Positions 16,613-25,583 of a stretch of DNA of 64,000 nucleotides are shown here, one piece after another (the stretch's first letter is position 1; every line of letters starts with the position of its first letter). A program made the translations under genes and the position numbers. This stretch comes from Neptuniibacter marinus (lineage in GTDB: Bacteria > Pseudomonadota > Gammaproteobacteria > Pseudomonadales > Balneatricaceae), in assembly GCF_001597725.1 (NCBI RefSeq), contig NZ_LUTR01000005.1, positions 62,001 to 126,000 on the forward strand, read 5' to 3'. The notes under the pieces are model-generated. The model did no database searches and had not been told where the DNA came from. It was given only the letters and a program-made list of their open reading frames with translations.

Positions 16613-16744
16613 TTATTTTTCTGCAGAAGCAGCGTCTTTAGCTATAACTTTTTTAAGGGTTGCGATGCCAACCACTGTGCCAATAATCATTGCGGCAACA
16701 ATAACTAAGCTTGGTGCAACAGAGATCAAACTATACTTATCCAT
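16613..16744 (-). CDS. Small single-pass membrane protein, 43 residues
   Basis: The minus strand encodes 43 residues starting MDKYSLISVAPSLVIVAAMI and ending KDAASAEK. A hydrophobic helix covers about residues 6-28 and is followed by a lysine-rich, then alanine/glutamate-rich tail. AAGGA lies 7 bases before the ATG, and a hairpin lies just after the stop, which together support a real gene. It is too short to assign to a family. It probably sits in the inner membrane with a short cytoplasmic tail. An overlapping plus-strand frame of 89 codons has poorer support. Confidence 0.65.
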   Translation of the reverse strand: MDKYSLISVAPSLVIVAAMIIGTVVGIATLKKVIAKDAASAEK

Positions 16745-16858
16745 AGAACGGTCCTTGGTATTCTTTAATAATAATTTTGAGATCGACTTTATTATATAGT
16801 TTCAAATGATGATGTCTATCCGCATCTAGGCCACAAAAACCATACTAATAAAAGGGTT

Positions 16859-17728
16859 TTATTCGTCTATTTCTAATCGCTTCAGCAAGCTTGAGGTATC
16901 TAAACGCCCACCTCCCATCGCTTGCACGTCCGCATAAAACTGATCCACTAATGCGGTAACAGGTAAACGAGCGCCATTTTTACGAGCTTCAGAAAGTACT
17001 ATATCAAAATCTTTCCGCATCCAATCGACAGCAAAACCAAATTCAAACTTATTATTAATCATCGTTTGATGGCGATTAGCCATCTGCCAAGAGCCCGCAG
17101 CACCATGCTGAATTACATCGAATACTTGTTCAGCATCTAGGCCTGAACATTTGGCAAAATGAACCGCCTCAGAAAGGGCCTGCACCAATCCACCTATACA
17201 GATCTGATTAACCATTTTGGCTAGCTGTCCTGAGCCTACCTCTCCCAGTAAACGTATAGATTTTGCGTAAGCCTCAATAACGGGCGAGGCTTTTGCGAAC
17301 GACGCATCATCGCCACCAACCATGACACTTAATACACCATTTTCTGCACCTGCCTGACCACCTGAAACGGGCGCATCAAGAAAGCCAACATTTTGTCCTT
17401 GAGCGATTGCATAGATCTCTCTAGCCACTTCTGCTGAAGCGGTTGTATGATCAACGAGTATCGCGCCCCCTGAAATACCTTTGAGAACGCCGTCTTTACC
17501 ACAAATTACATCACGTAAATCATTGTCGTTACCTACACAAACAAATATGATCTCTGCGTCCGTTGCGGCCTCTGCTGGCGTAATGCCGTAGCTACCTTTG
17601 TGTTCCTTCACCCAGCTTTCAGCTTTACTTGTTGTTCGGTTATAGACTTTAACCTGATGACCCGCTTTAGATAAATGCCCTGCCATTGGGTATCCCATAA
17701 CGCCTAAGCCAATGAATGCTACGTTCAT
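16859..17728 (-). CDS. 3-hydroxyisobutyrate/tartronate semialdehyde dehydrogenase family reductase
   Basis: This 289-residue protein starts with the Rossmann motif VAFIGLGVMGYPMAGHL and contains the family signature FLDAPVSGGQAGAENG at about residues 117-132, then QLAKMVNQICIGG with the catalytic lysine. The family reduces tartronate semialdehyde to glycerate or oxidises 3-hydroxyisobutyrate with NAD(P). The adjacent alanine/serine-glyoxylate aminotransferase-type gene (18556-19737) hints at a glyoxylate and C2-C3 acid link, which is inference. The ATG at 17728 is preceded by AGGA at suitable spacing and is preferred over the one two codons earlier. Confidence 0.9.
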   Translation of the reverse strand: MNVAFIGLGVMGYPMAGHLSKAGHQVKVYNRTTSKAESWVKEHKGSYGITPAEAATDAEIIFVCVGNDNDLRDVICGKDGVLKGISGGAILVDHTTASAEVAREIYAIAQGQNVGFLDAPVSGGQAGAENGVLSVMVGGDDASFAKASPVIEAYAKSIRLLGEVGSGQLAKMVNQICIGGLVQALSEAVHFAKCSGLDAEQVFDVIQHGAAGSWQMANRHQTMINNKFEFGFAVDWMRKDFDIVLSEARKNGARLPVTALVDQFYADVQAMGGGRLDTSSLLKRLEIDE

Positions 17729-17949
17729 AATCATCCTATAAATTGCTGGTTAAACTAACGAATTGGTACTAAGAAAAGCCACATGACGACTTAAAAGAAT
17801 CAACAGTTAAGCAAAAGCATCTCTTTTTTTCTACTTGTTTATAAAGTTTAAGTAAACATTGGGCTGCCAAGCATTAGCTAAAAATAGCTCTATAATATCA
17901 AGGGAACAATAAGCGGCATAAGGTAAAACAACCCCCACTAATTTGTTAG

Positions 17950-17966
17950 AATGATTGAAAATCATT
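17950..17966. promoter_or_regulatory. 7-3-7 perfect inverted repeat before the TlpA-like gene
   Basis: AATGATT and AATCATT flank a GAA spacer, 13 bases before the start codon. It recalls half of a Fur box, but the spacing does not fit the classical 19-bp site. A repressor bound here would cover the ribosome site region. Confidence 0.3.
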
Positions 17967-17979
17967 AGTAGGTAATCAA

Positions 17980-18483
17980 ATGAAATTCCGTAAAATTATT
18001 GGCCTTTTGCTGATGCTATTTATTACCTTCAGCATGACTCTTAGCGCACATGGGGAAACAGGCTCTGAACTTTTTAAACTCAGCTTAAAAGATGCAGATA
18101 ATGAAACGGTGAACCTTGCAGATTATAAAGGAAAAATCATACTCCTTAATTTCTGGGCTACATGGTGTCCGCCTTGCGTAAAAGAGATGCCATCCATGCA
18201 GCGGTTAAAAGTGCATTTCTCTGAGCAACCTTTTGAAATAATAGCGATCAATATTGGTGAAAGCTCAACAGCGGTGTCTAGCTTCTTACTTGAGCTTGAG
18301 ACAGAACTGACCTTCCCTATCTTACTTGATGAAGAGGGAGAATCTTATCAACGATTTGGTATTCGAGGTTTGCCAATGACTCTTCTTCTGGATAAAGAAG
18401 GCGAGTTAATTTTACGAACCTTGGGCGGTAGAGATTGGGATAGTGATGACTCCATCCAATTAATAAACAACGCTCTCCATTAA
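17980..18483 (+). CDS. TlpA-like periplasmic thiol-disulphide protein
   Basis: This 167-residue protein has an N-terminal hydrophobic signal or anchor (about residues 5-22) and a thioredoxin fold with the active site WATWCPPC (C63 and C66) and the cis-proline segment RGLPMTLLLD. The family keeps periplasmic cysteines reduced or serves cytochrome c maturation and related redox steps. It is a single gene with its own ribosome site (AGTAGGT) and a strong terminator after it. The substrate cannot be told from sequence. Confidence 0.9.
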   Translation: MKFRKIIGLLLMLFITFSMTLSAHGETGSELFKLSLKDADNETVNLADYKGKIILLNFWATWCPPCVKEMPSMQRLKVHFSEQPFEIIAINIGESSTAVSSFLLELETELTFPILLDEEGESYQRFGIRGLPMTLLLDKEGELILRTLGGRDWDSDDSIQLINNALH

Positions 18484-18513
18484 AAGATAAATAGATCATT
18501 AACGCCTAATAAA

Positions 18514-18537
18514 AAACCGGCTTACAAAAGCCGGTTT
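18514..18537. terminator. Bidirectional intrinsic terminator
   Basis: AAACCGGCTT and AAGCCGGTTT form a perfect 10-bp stem with a 4-base loop between the convergent TlpA-like and aminotransferase genes, with A and T runs on the two sides. Confidence 0.85.
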
Positions 18538-18555
18538 ATCTTTAGATAACTCACG

Positions 18556-19737
18556 TTATTCAGCCGCAAATACGGCCGCAGCCGCTTGCGCTGCAACACC
18601 TATATCAATAGGTGCTTTCATATCAACTAAAGTGTTTTCCAATGCATCTAAGCAAAGCATAACATTACGTTGCGTTGCCGCTGAGCCCATCAAACCTATG
18701 CGCCAAACTTTACCAGCTAAGGCGCCGAGACCGGCTCCGATCTCAAGATTATAGTTTTGCAGTAATGCGGTACGTACAGCTGCATCATCAACATCTTCAG
18801 GTATATAAACTGAATTCAGTTGCGGTAAACGACTATCTTCCTCAACTAAAAAGCCAATTCCCATAGCCTCCAAACCCGCGCGCAGCGCTTGATGATGCTT
18901 TTCATGCCGAGCCCAAGCGTTTTCTAAACCCTCCTCCTCAAGCATAACTAACGATTCGTGAAGCGCATACAAAGAGTTTACCGGTGCGGTATGGTGATAA
19001 GCGCGCTTACCGCCACCTCCCCAGTAACCCATTACTAGATTTGTATCTAAAAACCAGCTTGGAACGGGTGTTTTACGGTTTTTAACCACATCAACTGCTT
19101 TATCACTAAAGCTAACCGGCGAGATACCCGGAGGACATGACAAACACTTCTGTGTACCGGAATAGATTGCATCAATCCCCCAACCATCGACGTCAAGCTC
19201 AATACCCCCTAGTGAGGTAACTGCATCGACAATGGATAATGCATTATTAGCATGGGCGATGGCGCAAAGGGCCTTAGCATCCGAGCGAACACCCGTGGAC
19301 GTTTCTGCATGAACAAAAGCCAAGGCTTTAATATTTGTGTGCTCCGCAAACGCGGCTTTTACTTTCTCTACGCTAACCGGAGTTCCCCACTCATCTTCGA
19401 TAAGAATACACTCACCACCGAAACGAAGGACATTTTCCTTCATACGTCCGCCGAATACACCGTTTTGGCAAACAATAACTTTGTCACCAGGCTCAATAAG
19501 GTTAACAAAGCAGGCTTCCATTCCAGCGGAGCCTGGGGCCGAAATAGGCATAGTTAACTCATTGTTAGTTTTAAAACAGGTTTTGAGCATCGCTTTTACT
19601 TCATCCATCATACGGATAAATTCAGGATCAAGATGCCCAATCGTTGGTCGCGCCATAGCGGCAAGCACACGGGGACTTACATCAGAGGGACCAGGGCCCA
19701 TTAATGTGCGTACTGGAGGGTGAAAAGAAGTTGTCAT
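18556..19737 (-). CDS. Class V aminotransferase, alanine/serine-glyoxylate type
   Basis: This 393-residue PLP enzyme has the order of the alanine-glyoxylate aminotransferase group: GPGPSDVSPRVLAAMARPTI at the N-terminus, then SAPGSAGMEA, VDAVTSLGG, and the PLP-lysine site SGTQKCLSCPPGISPVSF near residue 200. It should transfer an amino group to glyoxylate to make glycine, from alanine or serine. It lies between a TlpA-like gene and mtnN, with a terminator at its 3' end. The exact donor cannot be settled without assay. Confidence 0.92.
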   Translation of the reverse strand: MTTSFHPPVRTLMGPGPSDVSPRVLAAMARPTIGHLDPEFIRMMDEVKAMLKTCFKTNNELTMPISAPGSAGMEACFVNLIEPGDKVIVCQNGVFGGRMKENVLRFGGECILIEDEWGTPVSVEKVKAAFAEHTNIKALAFVHAETSTGVRSDAKALCAIAHANNALSIVDAVTSLGGIELDVDGWGIDAIYSGTQKCLSCPPGISPVSFSDKAVDVVKNRKTPVPSWFLDTNLVMGYWGGGGKRAYHHTAPVNSLYALHESLVMLEEEGLENAWARHEKHHQALRAGLEAMGIGFLVEEDSRLPQLNSVYIPEDVDDAAVRTALLQNYNLEIGAGLGALAGKVWRIGLMGSAATQRNVMLCLDALENTLVDMKAPIDIGVAAQAAAAVFAAE

Positions 19738-19794
19738 TTTAGAGCCTTATTTAACGCTTGCTAAAGCTAGTAAATTTTTAAGGCTCTATTTGTA

Positions 19795-20547
19795 TCAGTT
19801 GACGGCTAACTCATCAATCATTGCGATGATCATTTCTGCAGAATGTTTAGCCGCTGTTGTTAAAAACTGATCGAAGGATACCCCTGACTCTTTACCTGCA
19901 ATATCAGAAAGTGCACGAATAACAATAAAGGGAGTAGAAAATTGATGGCAGGCTTGCGCTATAGCTGCTGCTTCCATCTCAACCGCTTTCATGGTCGGAA
20001 AAAGAGCGCGTTTGCGTTCAACGCGTGCTGAATCATTCATAAATTGATCACCCGTAGCGATCAAACCTCGTACGGTTTTGACTCCATCCATGCGAGATAT
20101 ACAACGTTCAGCGACAGCCGCTAAGGTTTCATCAGGTAAGAATGAAGCGGGCTGCTGAGGTACTTGGCCATAAACATAACCAAACACTGTTAAGTCAACA
20201 TCATGGTGACGGACTTCAGAGGAGATAACGACATCCCCTACATTCAGCTCTGGATCAAAACCACCAGCGGAACCTGTATTTATGATGCAATCAGGCTTAA
20301 ACATTTGCAACAAGATGGTTGTACCAATCGCAGCATTCACTTTACCAATGCCTGACTGTAATAGCACAATATCTTTGCCGTGCAGTTTACCTGTATATAT
20401 ATGATAACCGGCAACGGTATGATCTTCTCTATATTCAAGAGAAGCCTTAAGCAGTTTTACTTCTTCGTCCATTGCACCGATGATTCCGATGCGTACATTA
20501 CCGCTTTTCTGCTTAAGCAGATCAGCCATATTTTGATCTGTGCTCAT
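19795..20547 (-). CDS. mtnN: 5'-methylthioadenosine/S-adenosylhomocysteine nucleosidase
   Basis: The enzyme cleaves MTA and SAH to release adenine and recycles the products of SAM-dependent reactions and quorum signal synthesis. This 250-residue protein contains RIGIIGAMDEEV, GSAGGFDPELNVGDVVIS, the substrate-binding MKAVEMEAAAIAQ and the catalytic aspartate segment ALSDIAGKESGVSF. It has about 16 extra residues at the N-terminus compared with the E. coli enzyme; an internal ATG seven codons in would shorten it. It is a single gene on the minus strand. Confidence 0.96.
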   Translation of the reverse strand: MSTDQNMADLLKQKSGNVRIGIIGAMDEEVKLLKASLEYREDHTVAGYHIYTGKLHGKDIVLLQSGIGKVNAAIGTTILLQMFKPDCIINTGSAGGFDPELNVGDVVISSEVRHHDVDLTVFGYVYGQVPQQPASFLPDETLAAVAERCISRMDGVKTVRGLIATGDQFMNDSARVERKRALFPTMKAVEMEAAAIAQACHQFSTPFIVIRALSDIAGKESGVSFDQFLTTAAKHSAEMIIAMIDELAVN

Positions 20548-20645
20548 TAGAGACTGTTACCGTCGTTTTATTATATAAAGTATGTTGATAATCCGTGGCG
20601 GATTAGATCACAGCTGTCAACAAAAAAATAGCATTGAGGCCTTGC

Positions 20646-21668
20646 TTATTCGACGATTACGACCTTTTTCTTCATCTCTCGTAAATTATCTGCACGTTCA
20701 TTGATATAGCGCTGAAATTCGGGTTCTCTTTCATATATTTTTTGACTGACGTATTCCAAAGCTGCTTGGAAATGAAATGACCTTACATAACTATCAATTC
20801 TAAAACGCTCTTGATTATTTTCATCAAATAACACGAGACTAGGGAAGTAGGTTAAGCCTAGATCATCCGCCCACTGTTTTGCAGTTTTAGGCGCTTGATC
20901 AGGTAGCGTAAGTAGCGTGTTTTCATCAGACAGATCAACTCTTAACGCTTTATATGGCAATAGCAGTTGATGGGTATCTTTACGTGATAACACTGTTTTA
21001 TGAAGCTGTTCACAATCCGCACAACCTGGGTATTCAAAAAGTACGGCAACAGGCTGATCTGCATTTAATTGAGATGATTTTTTTAGCTCATTAAAAACCG
21101 AGGTAGGATAAAGCTCAACGCCTGTAGTTTTACTGATAATCTGTTGGGCTAAAAATGGTTCTTGTGAGCCGCTAATCACATAGTCCATAATTTTAGCGAG
21201 CATGGCTTTACTACGATAACCATCAATTCGTAGACTAGGTTCTAGGTCCCCTGTAAAAAAGATAAGCGTTGGCGTAAATTGTACTTTCCATTTAACCGCA
21301 AGCTCTTTCTCTGTAAATATTTCACCGCTAGGTAATGTTATCTCTCGATCCCCCCATAAATTAAGGGCAATCACATCAAAATGCTCCTGAATAAAGACGC
21401 TTAACTGAGGATCTAAAAAGGTTTGCTGCACTAAGTTATAGCAATAAGGACAACCTGCCTGATGAAAATAAAGTAATAGATTTTTCCCCTCCTCGTCCGC
21501 TTCTTGAATATCATCGGCAAGGTCTAAAAAGCTGTTTTTGAACCAATAAGGCTCCTCAATTACAGTACCTGAATAGTTAATGATCTGAGTGCCCACCTCA
21601 GGCTCATCTGCATAAGCATTGGTTACACCTAAGCTTATTACAACTAAAAACATTAACCATCTATGCAT
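20646..21668 (-). CDS. Periplasmic protein with two thioredoxin-like domains
   Basis: This 340-residue protein has a signal peptide (cleavage likely after AYA near residue 20). A first thioredoxin-like domain carries CPYC (C73, C76) and a second carries CADC (C216, C219). Each domain has a cis-proline segment: FTPTLIFF in the first and YFPSLVLF in the second. The first resembles SoxW-type or DUF255-like thioredoxins. It may relay electrons between two thiol sites or act on separate substrates in the periplasm. The minus-strand start is followed by a typical secretion signal. Its partner is unknown. Confidence 0.85.
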   Translation of the reverse strand: MHRWLMFLVVISLGVTNAYADEPEVGTQIINYSGTVIEEPYWFKNSFLDLADDIQEADEEGKNLLLYFHQAGCPYCYNLVQQTFLDPQLSVFIQEHFDVIALNLWGDREITLPSGEIFTEKELAVKWKVQFTPTLIFFTGDLEPSLRIDGYRSKAMLAKIMDYVISGSQEPFLAQQIISKTTGVELYPTSVFNELKKSSQLNADQPVAVLFEYPGCADCEQLHKTVLSRKDTHQLLLPYKALRVDLSDENTLLTLPDQAPKTAKQWADDLGLTYFPSLVLFDENNQERFRIDSYVRSFHFQAALEYVSQKIYEREPEFQRYINERADNLREMKKKVVIVE

Positions 21669-21717
21669 TTAACCACCTGCGCTTATCCAATCTGGATAAT
21701 TGTCTTTAAATGAGTGT

Positions 21718-22458
21718 TTAGTCCGAGAGGTACAATCCATCCCAAGCAAACTTTTTAAATAATTGATCTGTATATTGATCAACCGGTGCACCAATATCCA
21801 TCATCTGCTGGGTGACAGGATGTTCAAACTTAATATTAGATGCCATTAACATTAAACGCTGTAAATCGAAGTTCTCACGAAACGATTTGTTATGTTTATT
21901 ATCCCCATGATTTGTATCACCAATAATGGGATGGAAAATATGTTTCATATGACGGCGAATCTGATGTTTTCTACCGGTTTTAGGCTTTACCTCAACCAGC
22001 GAATAGCGTGATTTTTCATATCGACCAACTGGAATATCTAACTCTACTGTTGCTAAACGTCGGTATTCTGAAACAGCCTCTTGCGCCTCTTTATCTTTCT
22101 TTGCGTGTTTATCCGCGATCTTATCCAGCTCCTCTTTCAGCGCGTAATCGATAAGATCTGCTTCGGGAGTATAGCCTCTCACCATACAGAGATAAGTTTT
22201 TTCAACTTTTCTCTCTGCAAAGAGTAAATTCATTTTTTGAGCAATCTCTTTATTTTTACCAAACAAAATCACCCCCGATGTTGGCCGGTCCAATCGGTGA
22301 ATTGTATAAGGGCTCCCGCCATTAAAATACTCTTTAAGCATAGAGGCTAGATTTGGCGTGCCCCGCGGCGCTATCCAACTAGGATGAACTAATAAACCTG
22401 AAGGTTTATTTAGGGCAATAATGTCATCATCTTCAAAGAGTATATTTAAATTATTCAT
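21718..22458 (-). CDS. truC: tRNA pseudouridine(65) synthase TruC
   Basis: This 246-residue RluA-family synthase has the catalytic motif HRLDRPTSG with D57, an early NKPSGLLVHPS, and the later GRKHQIRRHMKHI and GDTNHGDNKHN typical of TruC. It should isomerise uridine 65 in some tRNAs. The length is normal. It is a single minus-strand gene divergent from yccA. Confidence 0.94.
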   Translation of the reverse strand: MNNLNILFEDDDIIALNKPSGLLVHPSWIAPRGTPNLASMLKEYFNGGSPYTIHRLDRPTSGVILFGKNKEIAQKMNLLFAERKVEKTYLCMVRGYTPEADLIDYALKEELDKIADKHAKKDKEAQEAVSEYRRLATVELDIPVGRYEKSRYSLVEVKPKTGRKHQIRRHMKHIFHPIIGDTNHGDNKHNKSFRENFDLQRLMLMASNIKFEHPVTQQMMDIGAPVDQYTDQLFKKFAWDGLYLSD

Positions 22459-22587
22459 GCTGATTTCATCTGTTTGGAGGACGGCTGATTCTACGTGAGC
22501 GTAAAACTATGTAAAGAGACCTTGAAAAACCCAGTAAAATGCTTATATATAGAGGTATATTAAACAAGGATTTTCTTCGAGGGTAAC

Positions 22588-23268
22588 ATGCGTAACGTAA
22601 ACACTTATGATGTTCAGTCTGAACAATCAGTTTTACAAACGAACAAAGTAATTCGAAATACCTACATGCTACTTGCTATGACGATGGTTGTTAGTGCAAT
22701 TACAGCAGGCATTTCAATGCTGCTACAAATGCCTATGATCGTGTACTTAGGCAGCTTTATACTTAGTTTTGTTATGTTATTCATTTTGAATAAGAAGCAG
22801 AACAGTGCTGCTGCTCTTCCGCTTGTCTTCCTTTTTACCGGCATGATGGGCTTTGGACTAGGCCCTGTCATTAATAACTACCTTGCCATGGCAAATGGTG
22901 GGCAGATTGTAATGACAGCGCTTGGCATGACAGGCTTAACCTTTTTTGGTTTATCCGCTTATGTACTGACAAGCAAAAAAGACTTCAGCTTTATGGGAGG
23001 CTTTTTAGCAGCAGGTATGATGGTTGCGATTATTGCCATGGTTGCCTTATTTGTATTGCCACTTTTCGGTGTACAGCTAGGTGCCCTACATTTAGCATTT
23101 TCTGCTCTTGTCGTATTGCTGATGTGTGGTTTTATCCTTTATGACACAAGCAATATCGTAAACGGTACTTACACAAACTACATTATGGCGACTGTTAGTT
23201 TGTACCTAAACATCTACAACCTATTCATTCATCTGCTTAGCCTTGTTGGCGTGCTTAGCGATGACTAA
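22588..23268 (+). CDS. yccA: Bax inhibitor-1/YccA family membrane protein
   Basis: This 226-residue protein has seven hydrophobic segments and the family features RNTYMLLAMTMVVSA at the N-terminus and FILYDTSNIV near the end. YccA in E. coli is a substrate and modulator of the FtsH protease; the family may conduct calcium or protons. A ribosome site GAGGG precedes the ATG. A strong terminator separates it from the tus genes that follow, the same order as in pseudomonads. Confidence 0.95.
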   Translation: MRNVNTYDVQSEQSVLQTNKVIRNTYMLLAMTMVVSAITAGISMLLQMPMIVYLGSFILSFVMLFILNKKQNSAAALPLVFLFTGMMGFGLGPVINNYLAMANGGQIVMTALGMTGLTFFGLSAYVLTSKKDFSFMGGFLAAGMMVAIIAMVALFVLPLFGVQLGALHLAFSALVVLLMCGFILYDTSNIVNGTYTNYIMATVSLYLNIYNLFIHLLSLVGVLSDD

Positions 23269-23284
23269 TTAAAGTAATAGTATG

Positions 23285-23324
23285 AAAAAGCCCCGCTTTC
23301 TTTGATAAGATAGCGGGGCTTTTT
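23285..23324 (+). terminator. Strong intrinsic terminator after yccA
   Basis: AAAAAGCCCCGCT and AGCGGGGCTTTTT form a perfect 13-bp stem with a 14-base loop and T-rich tail, between yccA and tusD. Confidence 0.92.
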
Positions 23325-23379
23325 ATTTTGTAGCTGATGAAAAATAGCGCCTAACGTAGACTTCCAACCAGCAGATACT

Positions 23380-23772
23380 ATGAAATTTTCTTTAATCGTC
23401 CATGCCTCACCCTTTAGTGCGCAAACCTCCTCAACCGCTTACCGTTATGCGAAGTGCTTGTTAGAGGAAGGGCATCAAATTTTTCGTATTTTTTATTATG
23501 GTGATGGCGTGCTCGTGGCTAATCAACAGATTGCGCCTCCTCAAGATGAAACTAACCTTTTAACCTCATGGCAGTTGCTTGCTAAAACGCATAATTTAGA
23601 TCTTGTGGTTTGTATTGCCGCTGCAGTTAAACGCGGTGTTTTAGACGACAATGAAGCGCAACGATACGATAAGAAAAATGCTAATCTCGCTTTAGGGTTT
23701 GAACTATCTGGACTAGGCCAGCTTGCTGAAGCCATTGCGGCTTCAGACCGTGTTATCACTTTTGGGAATTAA
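23380..23772 (+). CDS. tusD: Sulphur relay protein TusD
   Basis: TusD is part of the TusBCD complex that passes persulphide sulphur from TusA to TusE for 2-thiouridine at the tRNA wobble position. This 130-residue DsrE-fold protein has the conserved cysteine C78 in LDLVVCIAAAVKRGVLD, the same position as in E. coli TusD. It is the first gene of tusDCBE, with a 3-base gap to tusC. Confidence 0.95.
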   Translation: MKFSLIVHASPFSAQTSSTAYRYAKCLLEEGHQIFRIFYYGDGVLVANQQIAPPQDETNLLTSWQLLAKTHNLDLVVCIAAAVKRGVLDDNEAQRYDKKNANLALGFELSGLGQLAEAIAASDRVITFGN

Positions 23773-23775
23773 GAG

Positions 23776-24141
23776 ATGATTGATAAAAAAAGCATATTAA
23801 TTATCAACCAATCGGCGCCTTATGGATCAAGTAAGGCAAGAGAGTCTCTTGATGTTGCGCTAACTTGCTCCATTTTTGAAATGCCGGTATCCCTTCTTTT
23901 TATCGGTGATGGCTTGTACCAACTCATCAACAACCAATCCCCTGACGCCTTGAACATGAAAAAACATGAAGCAATGCTCAGTGCTCTACCTATGTATGAT
24001 ATTGAAAAGATCTACATAACCGAAGAAGACTTAGAAAGCATAGGCTTAACTGAAAACGATTTAGCTATGCCGGTAACACTTATCCAAAGAGATGCTATTG
24101 CATCACTTATCCAACAAAATGATTCTGTACTGACTTTTTGA
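23776..24141 (+). CDS. tusC: Sulphur relay protein TusC
   Basis: This 121-residue DsrE/F-like subunit has the N-terminal QSAPYGSSKARESLDVALTC and FIGDGLYQL typical of TusC. It forms the heterohexamer with TusB and TusD and lacks a required catalytic cysteine in the family. The gene is preceded by GAG just before the ATG and is close to tusB. Confidence 0.94.
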   Translation: MIDKKSILIINQSAPYGSSKARESLDVALTCSIFEMPVSLLFIGDGLYQLINNQSPDALNMKKHEAMLSALPMYDIEKIYITEEDLESIGLTENDLAMPVTLIQRDAIASLIQQNDSVLTF

Positions 24142-24143
24142 TT

Positions 24144-24443
24144 ATGACTTTACATGTAATTAACAAAACGCCCCAGAATAAGTCTCTATATCTCAATATG
24201 TTGAATGGCCTATCCTCTGGCGATGCCATACTACTTATTGAGGATGCGGTTTATAGCGCCTTAGAAGCTCATCAAAGCCTTTTTAAAGCTTTATCGCCTG
24301 ATGATATTCAACTAAGCGCACTAGAAGCTGATATCCAAGCACGCGGTCTAGAAGATAAGCTCTCACCTAGATTTAGCAGCGTTAATGACCAAGGCTTTGT
24401 TAAACTAAGCTGTGAACACGACAAAATTGTCAGCTGGTACTAA
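24144..24443 (+). CDS. tusB: Sulphur relay protein TusB
   Basis: This 99-residue DsrH-like subunit has GDAILLIEDAVYSAL and the C-terminal VKLSCEHDKIVSWY, both typical of TusB. The ATG at 24144 lies 2 bases after the tusC stop and is preferred over a TTG two codons upstream. It forms part of the TusBCD complex. Confidence 0.93.
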   Translation: MTLHVINKTPQNKSLYLNMLNGLSSGDAILLIEDAVYSALEAHQSLFKALSPDDIQLSALEADIQARGLEDKLSPRFSSVNDQGFVKLSCEHDKIVSWY

Positions 24444-24446
24444 AAT

Positions 24447-24758
24447 ATGCCGATAGAATTTGATGATGAAGGTTATTTGCGTGATTTAAGCGACTGGTCT
24501 CCTGAAATGGCAATAGACATTGCCACGGCAGAAGGCATTAGCTTAACCGACGCACATTTAGAAATTATCACTGTTGTAAGAGAGTTTTATCAAACTTATG
24601 AGCTTTCACCCGCTATGCGTCCGCTAGTAAAAGCCGTTTCCTTGAAACTTGGAAAAGATAAAGGCAAGAGTATCTACTTGATGAAGCTATTCCCAGGAAG
24701 CCCAGCTAAAATCGTTGCCAAGATTGCGGGCCTACCTAAGCCTGATAACTGTATTTAA
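24447..24758 (+). CDS. tusE: Sulphur relay acceptor TusE (DsrC family)
   Basis: TusE takes persulphide from TusD and hands it to MnmA for tRNA 2-thiouridine. This 103-residue DsrC-like protein has FDDEGYLRDLSDWSPEMA, ITVVREFYQTY, and the penultimate cysteine C102 in the tail DNCI, which carries the sulphur. Only the single TusE-type C-terminal cysteine is present, so it is not the sulphite-reductase DsrC with two. It closes the operon. Confidence 0.95.
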   Translation: MPIEFDDEGYLRDLSDWSPEMAIDIATAEGISLTDAHLEIITVVREFYQTYELSPAMRPLVKAVSLKLGKDKGKSIYLMKLFPGSPAKIVAKIAGLPKPDNCI

Positions 24759-24976
24759 TTAACCTACGAATTATTGATAAGCTCAAATCTACGCGGTTTT
24801 TTCCATATCTGAGGTTTTCAGTCTAAATTGATTAGTCTATGTTTTAACAAAGTATATTTCTAAGCTTTTCAATAGTATCCAAGCTATGGGATACTCGGAT
24901 AAAAGTATAGGGCCTTTTTAAGAAGTCATTTTTTAAAGAGACCTTTTGTATAGTGAATTTGGATGGGTAGAACACC

Positions 24977-25540
24977 ATGGGTTTAGAATCAGCAGCTGAA
25001 CACCTTCGGAGCTTACAAGCAGATCAAGCTTTTCAGCAAAAAGAATCAACTGAAAGCAGACGAAGCAATCAAGAGGAAGTGGTCTACCATCAACTAGCAA
25101 CATTCAAGGTTGATAATGAGCTTTATGGCATAGATGTAGTCCAAGTAAAGGAAGTTTTGCGTTACAGCGAAATAACACCCGTTCCCGGCTCTGATGATTA
25201 TGTCCTAGGTATTATCAATCTACGCGGTAACGTAGTCACGGTTATTGATACACGACTTCTATTTGGGATAGCCGCCCACAAACCAAGTGATGATACGCGT
25301 ATTATCGTGGTTGAATATAACGAACAGGAAGTTGTCGGTTTAGTGGTCGACAGTGCCGATGAGGTTATTAATCTGCCGCAAAATGATATTGATCGAGCCC
25401 CTAATGCAACCGGCGAAGAAACCACAAAACGCTTTGTAATGGGTGTGTGCTATTACAATAATATTTTGATTATTTTGTTAGATATATTCAAAATGCTACA
25501 AAGCATTACCCCTTTAGATGAAAATGAAGAGGCCTTCTAA
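24977..25540 (+). CDS. cheW: CheW-type chemotaxis coupling protein
   Basis: This 187-residue protein is a single CheW domain at about residues 35-180 (YHQLATFKVDNELYGIDVVQ, then YVLGIINLRGNVVTVIDTR, then VVGLVVDSADEVI) with a polar 30-residue N-terminal extension. CheW links methyl-accepting receptors to the CheA kinase. No other che gene is in the window, so it stands apart from the main chemotaxis operon. It could serve as a second adaptor, as in CheV-free or specialised pathways. Confidence 0.92.
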   Translation: MGLESAAEHLRSLQADQAFQQKESTESRRSNQEEVVYHQLATFKVDNELYGIDVVQVKEVLRYSEITPVPGSDDYVLGIINLRGNVVTVIDTRLLFGIAAHKPSDDTRIIVVEYNEQEVVGLVVDSADEVINLPQNDIDRAPNATGEETTKRFVMGVCYYNNILIILLDIFKMLQSITPLDENEEAF

Positions 25541-25556
25541 ACGCCTTTTTAATATA

Positions 25557-25583
25557 TTAAAGGCTGCCAAAGGTAGCCTTTAA
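25557..25583. terminator. Terminator between cheW and yjbQ
   Basis: TTAAAGGCTGCC and GGTAGCCTTTAA form a 12-bp stem with one G-T pair and an AAA loop, between convergent genes. Confidence 0.8.

Noticed and set aside
16530-16799. An 89-codon plus-strand frame
   Set aside because: It overlaps the better supported 43-residue minus-strand gene and a hairpin, and it starts inside the end of the DUF1853 gene with no ribosome site.
17950-17966. Fur box
   Set aside because: The arms resemble Fur half-sites, but the 5-base gap between ATGAT and ATCAT does not match the classical spacing. It is kept only as a generic inverted repeat.
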